64,000 nucleotides of DNA from Erythrobacter sp. UBA1916 (GTDB taxonomy: Bacteria; Pseudomonadota; Alphaproteobacteria; Sphingomonadales; Sphingomonadaceae), in the NCBI GenBank assembly GCA_002337385.1, contig DDFY01000004.1, positions 134,773 through 198,772 of the forward strand, given 5' to 3'. Shown here in pieces: positions 1 through 8,190 of the stretch; within the stretch, counting starts at the first letter, position 1; each line of letters opens with the position of its first letter. The notes beneath the pieces are model-generated. The model saw only the letters and a list, made by a program, of their open reading frames with translations, searched no databases and was not told where the DNA came from. Made by a program: the position numbers and the translations under genes.

Positions 1-276
1 GCCAAGCAGGCTTTCCATATTGGTTTCGCCGTCGATGAAATAGGCATCCTGCACCAGTTCCTGGGGCCACAGTTGATAGCCCACGGCATCGGCGGTGATG
101 ATGGTGCCGACCGGGAGGCTGCGCTTGGCAACCAGAACCTTGGGGCCTTGCGGCTCAACCACGGCCGCTTCGGCCTGCGGTGCGGAGGCACCCGCGAACA
201 TGCTGCGCGCGGCCAGCGCGGTGCCTACCGCGACGACCAATGCTGCAACCAGCAATACGAGCTTCTTCTTGTCCAT
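1..276 (-). CDS. cpaB: Flp pilus assembly protein CpaB, N-terminal part (cut by window edge)
   Basis: Partial gene: 92 residues are visible from the ATG at 276 and the frame is still open at base 1. The N-terminus is a short basic stretch followed by one hydrophobic helix (about residues 5-23), then a low-complexity A/E linker and the start of a SAF-type domain (VLVAKRSLPVGTIIT, about residues 47-61). This is the usual layout of CpaB/RcpC, the periplasmic protein of Tad (tight adherence) pili that supports the secretin. It lies 72 bp downstream of a prepilin peptidase gene on the same strand, the normal start of a tad operon, so the rest of the pilus genes should lie beyond the left edge. The identification rests on the N-terminus and context only. 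Confidence 0.85.
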   Translation of the reverse strand, partial: MDKKKLVLLVAALVVAVGTALAARSMFAGASAPQAEAAVVEPQGPKVLVAKRSLPVGTIITADAVGYQLWPQELVQDAYFIDGETNMESLLG

Positions 277-348
277 GGTGCGATACGCCCCTTCAGGTCC
301 TTGCGGTTAGGTCGCATGACAATAGCTTGTCAGTGGTTAAGATCGGGT

Positions 349-843
349 TCACCCGGCTAGCTGCGCTGCGGGCAGGGCGGGGTGGATGAGCCCGTAGATG
401 ATCCATAGGCCGGCCATCGAAATCGCCACGCCGTAGGGGATCGTCAGTTTGTCTTTCTGGCGGCGATAGATGTGCCACATGCCGAACCCGACGGTGAGCA
501 CGCCGCCAAGCAGCGCCATCATCACCAGCAGGTTGAGGAAGGTCACCGGCGCGATCCACAGCGCCAGCGCGGTGAGGAGCTTGACGTCGCCACCGCCCAT
601 TGCGCGGATTGCGAAGAAGATCGACAACACCGCAAATGTCACCACGGCGAGCCCAAGCTGCCAGGCCACGTCGGGCCACAGAGCCATGTCGCTGGCGAAC
701 CAATAGATCGGTGCGCCCAGAGCAATCGTCCCGGTCAGCCAGTTGGCGATGCGGCGGCTGCGGATATCGGTGAACGCAGCAATCAGCAGCGCAATTGCCA
801 AGGCGCACAGCAGTCCGTACTGGAATGGATCTTCAACCATCAT
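349..843 (-). CDS. cpaA: A24 family prepilin peptidase (CpaA/TadV type)
   Basis: Small 164-residue integral membrane aspartyl peptidase that trims the leader of Flp-type prepilins. The two catalytic aspartates of the A24 family are visible: one in TDIRSRRI (about residue 26) and one in the GGGDVKLL motif (about residue 86, the GxGD signature). Four to six hydrophobic helices fill the rest. Its length matches the short CpaA/TadV class, which lacks the methyltransferase domain of PilD. Two Met codons in a row (843 and 840) make the exact start ambiguous by one residue. It precedes cpaB, so it is probably the first gene of a tad operon. Confidence 0.9.
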   Translation of the reverse strand: MMVEDPFQYGLLCALAIALLIAAFTDIRSRRIANWLTGTIALGAPIYWFASDMALWPDVAWQLGLAVVTFAVLSIFFAIRAMGGGDVKLLTALALWIAPVTFLNLLVMMALLGGVLTVGFGMWHIYRRQKDKLTIPYGVAISMAGLWIIYGLIHPALPAAQLAG

Positions 844-909
844 GCTCTCGTGAGTTTGCCATGAGCATGGGTGCTAGCTCGTAGTGCTTACCAAACAGTA
901 ACCACACCC

Positions 910-915
910 GGGAGG
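910..915 (+). promoter_or_regulatory. Strong Shine-Dalgarno that places the start of the hydrolase gene at an ATT codon
   Basis: The six bases GGGAGG end 5 nt before an in-frame ATT at 921. No ATG, GTG or TTG occurs in frame between the upstream stop (TAG at 882-884) and the TTG at 987, and that TTG has no purine-rich sequence before it. Translation from 921 adds 22 residues (IHQPHHADAFDRRAIPAAAR...), which read as a normal continuation of the protein. Taken together this argues for initiation at ATT or for an ATG mutated or misread to ATT. Confidence 0.5.
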
Positions 916-920
916 TCGCC

Positions 921-1898
921 ATTCACCAGCCCCATCACGCGGACGCCTTTGACCGGCGCGCCATTCCCGCGGCTGCGCGCGAAACCTTGTGGCAGGCCGC
1001 CGATGGCCATGAGGTCCGCCGGATCGACTGGCCCGCGCCGCCTGCCGGGGTTGAGCATCGCGGGCACATGCTGTTCATGGCCGGGCGCGGCGATGCTTAT
1101 GAGAAATATCTGGAGAGCTTCGAGCACTGGCGGCTGGCAGGCTGGCAGGTCAGCGCGGCGGACTGGCGCGGGCAGGGCGGATCGGGCCGGTTCGGCATTG
1201 GCGATGTCGGCCATATCGACGATTTCGGCACCTGGGTGAGCGATCTCGGCGCGCTGTGGGCCGACTGGGCCGAAGGGCGCGAGGGGCCGTTGGTGCTGAT
1301 CGGGCATTCGATGGGCGGCCATCTGGTGTTGCGTGCCGTCCTCGAACAGGCGTTGGCTCCACGCCCCGCTGCGCTGGTGCTGTCGGCGCCAATGCTTGAT
1401 ACCTTTCCCGAACATCTGCCGTTGTTCGCCAAGCGGCTGGTGGCCAATGCGATGGTGCGGCTCGGCCATCCGGGGCGGGCAGCGTGGAAAATCAGCGAGA
1501 AGCCGGGCAGCCGGGCGAGCGCGCGCCAGTCGCTGCTCACGCACGACCGGGAGCGCTATGCCGACGAGCAATTCTGGCGCGAGGCGCGTCCGGAGTTGAA
1601 ACTGGGTCCGGGCAGCTGGGGGTGGGTGTTGGCTGCGATCCGTTCCACCGGGGTGCTGTTTGCACCTGGCGCGCTGGAAAGCGTGGATGTGCCGGTGATG
1701 ATCGTGGCAACGGCGGTGGACAAGCTCGTCAGCCCCGCCGCGATCCGCGTGGCCGCCAAGCGCCTGCCCGATGCCGAACTGCTCGAATTCGGGGATGAGG
1801 CGCAGCACGAAATCCTGCGCGAGGTCGATCCGGTGCGCGACAAGGCGCTGGCTGCGATCGACGACTTCCTCGCGCGGCGGACCACACACAAGGAATGA
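921..1898 (+). CDS. alpha/beta hydrolase (serine aminopeptidase / monoacylglycerol lipase-like)
   Basis: Alpha/beta hydrolase fold protein of about 325 residues. The nucleophile elbow is GHSMGG, coded near 1303-1320. A likely acid is the Asp in ATAVDKLVSP and a likely catalytic His is in DEAQHEIL near the C-terminus, the order expected of a Hydrolase_4 (lysophospholipase-like) enzyme. Substrate cannot be read from sequence; a lipid or short ester is plausible. The start is a judgement: a TTG at 987 is the first standard start codon, but a strong ribosome binding site sits before an in-frame ATT at 921. The stop overlaps the ATG of the next gene (ATGA), so the two are translationally coupled. 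Confidence 0.8.
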   Translation: MHQPHHADAFDRRAIPAAARETLWQAADGHEVRRIDWPAPPAGVEHRGHMLFMAGRGDAYEKYLESFEHWRLAGWQVSAADWRGQGGSGRFGIGDVGHIDDFGTWVSDLGALWADWAEGREGPLVLIGHSMGGHLVLRAVLEQALAPRPAALVLSAPMLDTFPEHLPLFAKRLVANAMVRLGHPGRAAWKISEKPGSRASARQSLLTHDRERYADEQFWREARPELKLGPGSWGWVLAAIRSTGVLFAPGALESVDVPVMIVATAVDKLVSPAAIRVAAKRLPDAELLEFGDEAQHEILREVDPVRDKALAAIDDFLARRTTHKE

Positions 1899-3013
1899 CA
1901 GCGAATATGAGTGCGCAGGATTGCGACATTCTGGTCGTAGGGGCCGGAATTGCGGGAGCGAGCATCGCGGCCGAGCTGGCCGAACACGGCGCCGGACGTA
2001 TCGTGGTGGTCGAGGCCGAGAGCCGACCGGGCTACCACACCACCGGCCGTTCGGCCGCGTTCTGGGAAGAGTGCTACGGCGGGCCGGAGATCGTGCCGCT
2101 GACCATGGCTTCGGGCAAGGCGCTGCGCGAGGGCGGCTTTCTCCTTCCGCGCGGGGCGCTTTACTTGTCGCGCGAAGAGGATCGGGCCGAGGTTGATGGC
2201 TTCATGGAGCGGTTCGCTGATAGCGGCGTGACCATCGAGCGGATCGGTGGTGAGACGATCGGCGATATCGTGCCGGGCATCCGGCCCGAGTGGAACCTCG
2301 CGATCACCCAGCCGAACTGCGCGGATATCGACGTGGCCAGCCTGCACCAGCACTTCCTTGCCCGGGTGCGCGCTGCCGGGGTGGACCTGCGGACCCATCA
2401 TTGTCTGCACGCGGCGGAACGCGAAGGCTCGGGCTGGCTGGTCGACCTTGGCCCGGCAGGCGAGATGCGTGCGGGCGTGATCGTCAATTCTGCCGGGGCC
2501 TGGGCCGACAAGGTTGCCCGCACCTGCGGTGCGCGCCCGCTGGGGATCACGCCCTTGCGCCGCACCATCGCGCAGCTGCGCTGTGCTCCGGCAGTGCCGC
2601 AGGATCTGCCGCTGGTGCTTGATCTGGCGGGCCAGTTTTACTTCAAGCCCGAGGCCGGCAAGCTATGGCTCAGCCCACAGGACGAGACGCCGAGCGAACC
2701 CTGCGACGCCGCGCCTGAAGAGCTGGACGTGGCGATCGCGATCGACCGTTTCGAACAGGTGGTCGACTGGCGGATCGAGGCGGTGGAGCACAAGTGGGCA
2801 GGGCTGCGCAGCTTCGCGTCTGACCGGGCGCCGGTCTACGGTTTTGACCCGCGGCAGGAGGGTTTCTTCTGGTATGCGGGGCAGGGCGGCTACGGCATCC
2901 AGACCTCTCCGGCAGGCGCGCGGCTGGGCGCGCAGCTGCTGTTGGGCCTGCCTGCCGACGCGATGACGCAGGGCATCGATCCGGCTCCTTACGCGGCGGC
3001 CCGGTTCGGCTAG
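1895..3013 (+). CDS. FAD-dependent oxidoreductase of the D-amino-acid oxidase (DAO) family
   Basis: 372 residues. The N-terminal dinucleotide-binding motif VVGAGIAGASIAAELAEHG (about residues 15-33) is followed by the acidic end of strand 2 (VVEAES). The C-terminal GQGGYGIQTSPA segment is the second FAD contact typical of DAO/GlyA-like flavoenzymes that oxidise amino acids or amines. The substrate is unknown. The ATG at 1895 overlaps the stop of the hydrolase gene by 4 bp; a second Met at 1907 is an alternative. Soluble, no signal peptide. Partnering with the hydrolase is suggested only by coupling. Confidence 0.88.
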   Translation: MTANMSAQDCDILVVGAGIAGASIAAELAEHGAGRIVVVEAESRPGYHTTGRSAAFWEECYGGPEIVPLTMASGKALREGGFLLPRGALYLSREEDRAEVDGFMERFADSGVTIERIGGETIGDIVPGIRPEWNLAITQPNCADIDVASLHQHFLARVRAAGVDLRTHHCLHAAEREGSGWLVDLGPAGEMRAGVIVNSAGAWADKVARTCGARPLGITPLRRTIAQLRCAPAVPQDLPLVLDLAGQFYFKPEAGKLWLSPQDETPSEPCDAAPEELDVAIAIDRFEQVVDWRIEAVEHKWAGLRSFASDRAPVYGFDPRQEGFFWYAGQGGYGIQTSPAGARLGAQLLLGLPADAMTQGIDPAPYAAARFG

Positions 3014-3070
3014 CCAGCGGCTGGCGACGTGATATAGTCAGCCTGCCTTTAGCAACCAGAGGACAAGTTC

Positions 3071-3253
3071 GTGGCTCATCACTTTGAAATCTACAAGGAC
3101 AAGGCCGGAGAGTTCCGGGTCCGCTTCAAGTACAATTCGGAAATTATGTTCTCGACCGAAGGCTATGCCTCCAAGGCGAGTGCGAAGAACGCCATCGATT
3201 CGATCAAGCAGAACGGCCCCGCGGCCGAGGTCGTCGACAACTCCGACGCCTGA
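3071..3253 (+). CDS. YegP/DUF1508 family small protein
   Basis: 60-residue protein with a GTG start preceded by GAGGAC. It contains one DUF1508 unit: FEIYKDKAGEFRVRFKYNSE followed by an EGYASKASAKNAIDSIK helix. E. coli YegP carries two such units in tandem; only one is present here. The function of the family is not established. It stands alone, with the stop 6 bp from the converging stop of rnhA. Confidence 0.85.
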   Translation: MAHHFEIYKDKAGEFRVRFKYNSEIMFSTEGYASKASAKNAIDSIKQNGPAAEVVDNSDA

Positions 3254-3259
3254 TCCGGT

Positions 3260-3694
3260 TTAACGAGCGGAGTCGGCCGCGTCGCTGGCGAGGCGATCGA
3301 CCCGCTCGTTTTCCGTATGGCCCGAGTGGCCGCGCACCCAGATCCACTTAATATCATGGGTCTTGGCGGCCTCGATCAGGTCATGCCACAGGTCCGCATT
3401 GCGCACCGGCTTCTTGCTGGCGTTGACCCAGCCGCGCTTTTGCCAGCCGTGAATCCACTTGGTCATGCCGTCGATCACGTAGCGGCTGTCGGTATGCAGG
3501 TGCACGCGGCACGGTTCGATCAGCGCGCCAAGCGCGCGCAGCACGGCGGTCATTTCCATGCGGTTGTTGGTGGTGTCAGGCTCGCTGCCCGACAGTTCCT
3601 TTTCGTGCGGACCCATCCGCAACAGCGCGCCCCAGCCACCGGGGCCGGGGTTGCCCTTGCAGGCACCATCGGTGAAAATCTCGACTTCTTTCAC
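3260..3694 (-). CDS. rnhA: ribonuclease HI
   Basis: 144-residue RNase HI, which degrades the RNA strand of RNA:DNA hybrids (Okazaki primers, R-loops). All active-site residues are visible: D9 in FTDGAC, E47 in NNRMEM, D69 in HTDSRYV, H123 in RGHSGH and D133 in ERVDRLA. Length equals the bacterial norm. GTG start. Third gene of a minus-strand run ispH-thrB-rnhA with 22 bp to thrB, so probably cotranscribed. Confidence 0.96.
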   Translation of the reverse strand: MKEVEIFTDGACKGNPGPGGWGALLRMGPHEKELSGSEPDTTNNRMEMTAVLRALGALIEPCRVHLHTDSRYVIDGMTKWIHGWQKRGWVNASKKPVRNADLWHDLIEAAKTHDIKWIWVRGHSGHTENERVDRLASDAADSAR

Positions 3695-3716
3695 GCCATC
3701 AATCTCACAGGCCTAC

Positions 3717-4676
3717 TTACTCGGCGAAAATGCCGTCCCCTTCGCGCCGGTAGAAATCCAGCCGGTGCACAAAGGCCATCGGGTCTTTTCGTGTCACCAA
3801 CGCATCAGCGGGCGTCTCGATCCAGTCCTGCGCGCGGCTGGATACGAACCGGAGCGCCGCCCCTTGCGCAAGCAACGGTAGGGCCTCGCGCTCGTCCTTG
3901 CCAAGTTTGCGCACGCTTTCATAGCCTTGGAGCAATGATCGCCCGATTTCGGCACGATAACCCAGTCCGTCGGAGGTGAAGCTCCAGGCCGCATGGGTCA
4001 CGGCCAGATCGTAGGCCATGGCATCGGTGCAGGCGAAGTAGAAGTCGATCAGCGCGCTGACCTCGTCGCCGCGCATCAGCACGTTGTCGGGGAAGAGGTC
4101 GGAGTGAATGATCGAGCGCGGTAGGTCGCTCGGCCATGCCTCTGCCACTTCGCGCGCCTGCGCAATCGTGGCGGGCAGCTGAGGGTCGATCTCGGCCAGG
4201 GCCGCCTCGCCGCATTCGGCCAGCACCTGCGCGGATGTTGCCGGGCCGAGCGTGTTCGCACGGCTGGAAGCAAAGCCCTCGGCGGCAAGGTGCATCTCTG
4301 CCAGCACGGTGCCCACATTGTAGGCCTGTCCTTCGGTCGGGTGATCGACCGAAACACCGGGCAAAAACTCGATCAGCGCCACGGCCTTGCCGTCGAGCCA
4401 GCGGAACGAGGCGCCCTCGCGGTCGTGGATCGTGCGCGGCACCGGGCAGCCCTTGGCGGCCAGATGGTCGAGCAGATCAAGGAAGAACGGCAGGTCGGAA
4501 AGGTCGATCCGCCGTTCGTACATGGTGAGGATGAAGCGTGCGGTGCTGGTCTCGATCAGCCAGTTCGAATTGGACACGCCCTCGGCGATGCCCTTGGCTG
4601 AGACTAGCCCGCCAACGTTGTAATGCGAGATCAGCTCGGCAAGCGTCTCGGCGGAAAGCTGCGTGTAAACGGCCAA
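3717..4676 (-). CDS. thrB: homoserine kinase, APH-fold type
   Basis: 319-residue kinase of the aminoglycoside-phosphotransferase fold (COG2334), the type that replaces GHMP-type ThrB in many alphaproteobacteria. It phosphorylates homoserine for threonine synthesis. The Brenner motif IIHSDLFPDNVL (about residues 190-201) gives the catalytic Asp and metal-binding Asn, and ALIDFYFAC supplies the second metal Asp. The N-terminal lobe has the expected GVSNSNWLIET loop. The start codon is TTG, 9 bp after the ispH stop. The ispH-thrB-rnhA order is common in related genomes as I know them. Confidence 0.93.
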   Translation of the reverse strand: MAVYTQLSAETLAELISHYNVGGLVSAKGIAEGVSNSNWLIETSTARFILTMYERRIDLSDLPFFLDLLDHLAAKGCPVPRTIHDREGASFRWLDGKAVALIEFLPGVSVDHPTEGQAYNVGTVLAEMHLAAEGFASSRANTLGPATSAQVLAECGEAALAEIDPQLPATIAQAREVAEAWPSDLPRSIIHSDLFPDNVLMRGDEVSALIDFYFACTDAMAYDLAVTHAAWSFTSDGLGYRAEIGRSLLQGYESVRKLGKDEREALPLLAQGAALRFVSSRAQDWIETPADALVTRKDPMAFVHRLDFYRREGDGIFAE

Positions 4677-4685
4677 GGCGCTGCC

Positions 4686-5669
4686 CTATTCGCTGTCGGC
4701 GAGTTCGCGCGGAAGCTTGAACACCATTTTTTCTTCGGCGGAAACGAGTGTGCGCTCTTCAACTTCGCGCCATTCGCCGAGTCGTTCGATCACTTCGCGC
4801 ACCAGCCGTTCGGGCGCAGAGGCCCCGGCGGTGACGCCGACGGTGCCCACGCCGTCGAGCCACTCAGGCATGATTTCATCGCCGCGCTCGATCAGCCTTG
4901 CGTCGGTGCCGCAGCGTTCAGCCACTTCGACCAGCCGCAGCGAATTTGACGAGTTGGGCGCGCCGATCACCAGCACCAGATCACTGGCGGGGGCGATCCG
5001 CTTCACTGCCGATTGCCGGTTGGAGGTGGCATAGCAGATGTCTTCCGCCTTCGGCCCCGCGATCTCGGGATAGCGCGCTTCGAGCGCAGCAATGATCTCG
5101 GCGGTGTCGTCAACCGAGAGCGTGGTCTGGCTGAGATAGGCGAGCGGCACGTCCTGCGCGAAGGGCAGGTTGGCCACGTCCGCCACCGTTTCCACCAGCG
5201 TCATCTGGCCCGGCTGCACCTGCCCCATGGTGCCGATCACCTCGGGGTGGCCTTCGTGGCCGATAAAGATGATGTGGCGATCCTTCTCGATCTGTCGTTC
5301 GGCCTGACGATGAACCTTGCTCACCAGCGGGCAGGTTGCATCGAGATAGATCAGCTTGCGCCGCTCGGCCTCGGCGGGAACGGACTTGGGCACGCCGTGC
5401 GCGCTGAACACCACGTGGCCATCGGCGGGCACCTCGTCCAGCTCCTCCACGAACACCGCGCCCTTGGCGCGCAGGTTCTCGACCACATATTTGTTGTGGA
5501 CGATCTCGTGGCGGACATAGACCGGCGCGCCATAGCGCTGAAGCGCGCGCTCGACGATCTCGATGGCCCGGTCGACCCCGGCGCAGAAACCACGCGGGGC
5601 GGCGATCAGCACGGTCAGCGGAGGTTTTGCCTCGCCATTGGGCGATTGGCTTGGAAAGGGGGCGTTCAT
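4686..5669 (-). CDS. ispH: 4-hydroxy-3-methylbut-2-enyl diphosphate reductase
   Basis: 327 residues. Last step of the MEP isoprenoid pathway: reduces HMBPP to IPP and DMAPP using a [4Fe-4S] cluster. The three cluster cysteines are C29 (PRGFCAGVDRA), C113 (DATCPLVSKVH) and C212 (DICYATSNRQ). The catalytic Glu lies in the HEGHPEVIGTMGQ region and the NSSNSLRL loop binds phosphate. The first gene of the leftward ispH-thrB-rnhA operon. Clear ATG start; no oddities. Confidence 0.97.
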   Translation of the reverse strand: MNAPFPSQSPNGEAKPPLTVLIAAPRGFCAGVDRAIEIVERALQRYGAPVYVRHEIVHNKYVVENLRAKGAVFVEELDEVPADGHVVFSAHGVPKSVPAEAERRKLIYLDATCPLVSKVHRQAERQIEKDRHIIFIGHEGHPEVIGTMGQVQPGQMTLVETVADVANLPFAQDVPLAYLSQTTLSVDDTAEIIAALEARYPEIAGPKAEDICYATSNRQSAVKRIAPASDLVLVIGAPNSSNSLRLVEVAERCGTDARLIERGDEIMPEWLDGVGTVGVTAGASAPERLVREVIERLGEWREVEERTLVSAEEKMVFKLPRELADSE

Positions 5670-5745
5670 ATCCCGGCCTCTAGCGCTTGTGACCGCGCTG
5701 TGAAAGGGTTAGGGCACCCGCCACCAAGAGATGCGAGGACATTCG

Positions 5746-6396
5746 ATGCACCCGAGGATTATCGCCACCGGCGCTTTGGCCACACTTATGGCGCTGGCCG
5801 GATGCAGGAGCGAGGGCGATATTGTGATCGAGCAGGGCGTGGGCATTACCGCGCTGCGCTCGACCTGTCCGGCTGTCGGCGTGCCGATCTACACCGGCGA
5901 CATCACCACCTTTACGCCCGCCGATGCGCGCACGCTCGATGCGCTCGACGTGACCGCCTATATCACCAACGTCCGCGCCACCTGCGATGAGAATGGCGGT
6001 CAGGTGTTCACCTCGGCCACCTTCGACGTGGTCGCCAGCCGCGAGGACACCGCCGGCGCGCGCACGGTGGAGCTGCCCTATTTCTCGACCGTGGTGCGCG
6101 GCAACGACAATGTCGTGGCCAAGCGCATTGGCACGGTGCAGGTCAGCTTTGCCGACGGTCAGGCGCGGGCACAGGCCAGCGGCACCGCGGAAGCCTGGGT
6201 CGACCGGGCCGAGGCGACTTTGCCCGCCGATATCCGTGAGCGCATCACGCGCAAGCGCCGCGCGGGCGAGGACGACGCCGCCATCGATCCGCTGACCGAA
6301 CCCGATGTGCGCGCCGCCGTGGCGAAGGCCACGTTCGAGCTGCTGATCGGCTTCCAGCTGACCGAAGAGCAGCTCGCCTACAACGCGACCCGCTAA
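5746..6396 (+). CDS. conserved hypothetical lipoprotein
   Basis: Starting at the ATG at 5746, the N-terminus (MHPRIIATGALATLMALAGC) is a lipoprotein signal with a lipobox ALAGC, so the mature protein starts at Cys20 and is probably anchored in the outer membrane. An upstream ATG at 5731 would add five residues (MRGHS) and gives a poorer signal. The mature part, about 195 residues, has two further Cys (STCPAVG and RATCDENG) that could form a disulfide, and is rich in beta-strand-like alternation. No enzymatic motif is visible. Similar proteins sit upstream of argS in sphingomonads, but I cannot name a function. Confidence 0.75.
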   Translation: MHPRIIATGALATLMALAGCRSEGDIVIEQGVGITALRSTCPAVGVPIYTGDITTFTPADARTLDALDVTAYITNVRATCDENGGQVFTSATFDVVASREDTAGARTVELPYFSTVVRGNDNVVAKRIGTVQVSFADGQARAQASGTAEAWVDRAEATLPADIRERITRKRRAGEDDAAIDPLTEPDVRAAVAKATFELLIGFQLTEEQLAYNATR

Positions 6397-6438
6397 CGCC
6401 CGCTGGATATGGGCGCGCGGTTGGGCTAACGGCGCGCC

Positions 6439-8187
6439 ATGTCGGATATTCAAACGCTCTATGCCGCCTTTGCGGCCCGTATCGATGCCGTGCTCTCGGC
6501 GCTGGAAGCAGAGGCGGTTCTGCCCGCTGGCGTGAACCGCGCCAATGTCGCGGTGGAGCCTCCGCGCGACCCCTCGCATGGCGACCTTGCCACCAATGCC
6601 GCGATGGTGCTGGCCAAGCCTGCCGCCACCAATCCGCGCGCGCTGGCCGAGAAGATCGTCGAACACCTGAGTCGCGATCCGGAGATCGTCTCGGCCGAGA
6701 TCGCCGGGCCGGGCTTCATCAACCTGCGCCTCGACCGCAGGGTCTGGGAAGAGGAACTAGCCGCGATCGCGTCGCTGGGCAGCGACTATGGCCGCTCGGG
6801 CATGGGCGCGGGCACGAGCGTGAACGTCGAATATGTCTCGGCTAATCCAACTGGCCCGATGCACATGGGCCACTGCCGTGGCGCTGTGGTCGGCGATGCG
6901 CTCGCCAACCTGCTGCAATATGCCGGTCACGCGGTGACGAAGGAATATTACGTCAACGACGCGGGCAGCCAGGTCGATACGCTCGCCCGCTCGGCGCACC
7001 TGCGTTATCGTGAGGCGCTTGGCGAGGATATCGGAGAGATCCCGGCGGGGATGTATCCGGGCGAATATCTCAAACCCATCGGCAAGATGCTGGCCGACGA
7101 ATTCGGCGATACCTACCGTGATGCGCCCGAAAGCGAATGGCTGCTGCTGTTCCGGGGCAAGGCGGTCGCCGCGATGATGGACCAGATTCGCGCCGACCTC
7201 GCGATGCTGGGCATCAAGCACGATGTCTTTTCCTCGGAGGCCGAATTGCAGGCGGCGGGCAAGCCCGAGCAGGCCGAAGAATGGCTGCGCGCGCACGATC
7301 TGGTCTACGATGGCGTGCTTGAAGCGCCCAAGGGCAAGGCCCCGCCGGAAGACTGGGAGCCGGTCGAACTGCCGCTGTTCCGCAGCACCAAGTTCGGCGA
7401 CGATCAGGACCGCCCGATCAAGAAGAGCGACGGCAAGTGGACCTATTTCGGCGCTGACCTCGCCTATCACATGCAGAAGGCCGAAAGCGCCGATGCGCTG
7501 ATCGACATCTGGGGCGCGGACCATGCCGGCACGGTCAAGCGGATCAAGGCCGCCGTCGCCGCTCTCGCCGAGGGCGAGGGCAAGGTGATCCCGTTCGACG
7601 TCAAACTGGTGCAGATGGTGCAGCTGCTGCGCGATGGCCAGCCGGCCAAAATGTCCAAGCGTTCCGGCAACTTCGTCACCATTGCCGATATGGTGGAAGA
7701 GGTCGGCAAGGACGTGGTGCGGTTCTCGATGCTGACCCGCAAGCCCGATGCGCAGATGGACTTCGACTTCGTGAAAGTGGTGGAGACCAGCAAGGACAAC
7801 CCGGTCTTCTACGTGCAATATGCCCATGCCCGGATCTGCTCGATCCTGCGCCGCGCGGCGGAGGAAGGCGTGGAGCCGCTGGCCGATCAGGCCGCCTTGC
7901 TGGGCGAAGACGAACTGGCGCTGATCAAGCTTGCCGCCCAGTTCCCGCGCGAGGTGGAGGCCGCCGCACGCGCGCGTGAGCCGCACCGGATCGCCTTTTA
8001 CCTCTACGAACTGGCCGGAGCGCTCCACGGCTGGTGGAACATGGGTAACGATGATCCCGAAAAACGCATCATCGTGGCACAGAATTTAAAGGTCTCTGGG
8101 GCAAGGCTTTTCCTCGCAGTGCAGATCGGGCAGATTGTCCGTAACGGCCTCGCCATTCTTGGAGTGGAGGCGGTGGAGGAGTTGTAG
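6439..8187 (+). CDS. argS: arginyl-tRNA synthetase
   Basis: 582-residue class Ia synthetase. The N-terminal additional domain binds the tRNA D-loop. The HIGH-like motif is HMGHCRGAVVGD after SANPTGPM, and the KMSKS-like motif is KMSKRSGNFVT. The C-terminal DALR anticodon-binding domain ends the chain. Length is normal. 42 bp after the upstream lipoprotein gene, and only 3 bp before the start of the SPOR gene. Confidence 0.97.
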   Translation: MSDIQTLYAAFAARIDAVLSALEAEAVLPAGVNRANVAVEPPRDPSHGDLATNAAMVLAKPAATNPRALAEKIVEHLSRDPEIVSAEIAGPGFINLRLDRRVWEEELAAIASLGSDYGRSGMGAGTSVNVEYVSANPTGPMHMGHCRGAVVGDALANLLQYAGHAVTKEYYVNDAGSQVDTLARSAHLRYREALGEDIGEIPAGMYPGEYLKPIGKMLADEFGDTYRDAPESEWLLLFRGKAVAAMMDQIRADLAMLGIKHDVFSSEAELQAAGKPEQAEEWLRAHDLVYDGVLEAPKGKAPPEDWEPVELPLFRSTKFGDDQDRPIKKSDGKWTYFGADLAYHMQKAESADALIDIWGADHAGTVKRIKAAVAALAEGEGKVIPFDVKLVQMVQLLRDGQPAKMSKRSGNFVTIADMVEEVGKDVVRFSMLTRKPDAQMDFDFVKVVETSKDNPVFYVQYAHARICSILRRAAEEGVEPLADQAALLGEDELALIKLAAQFPREVEAAARAREPHRIAFYLYELAGALHGWWNMGNDDPEKRIIVAQNLKVSGARLFLAVQIGQIVRNGLAILGVEAVEEL

Positions 8188-8190
8188 GTA

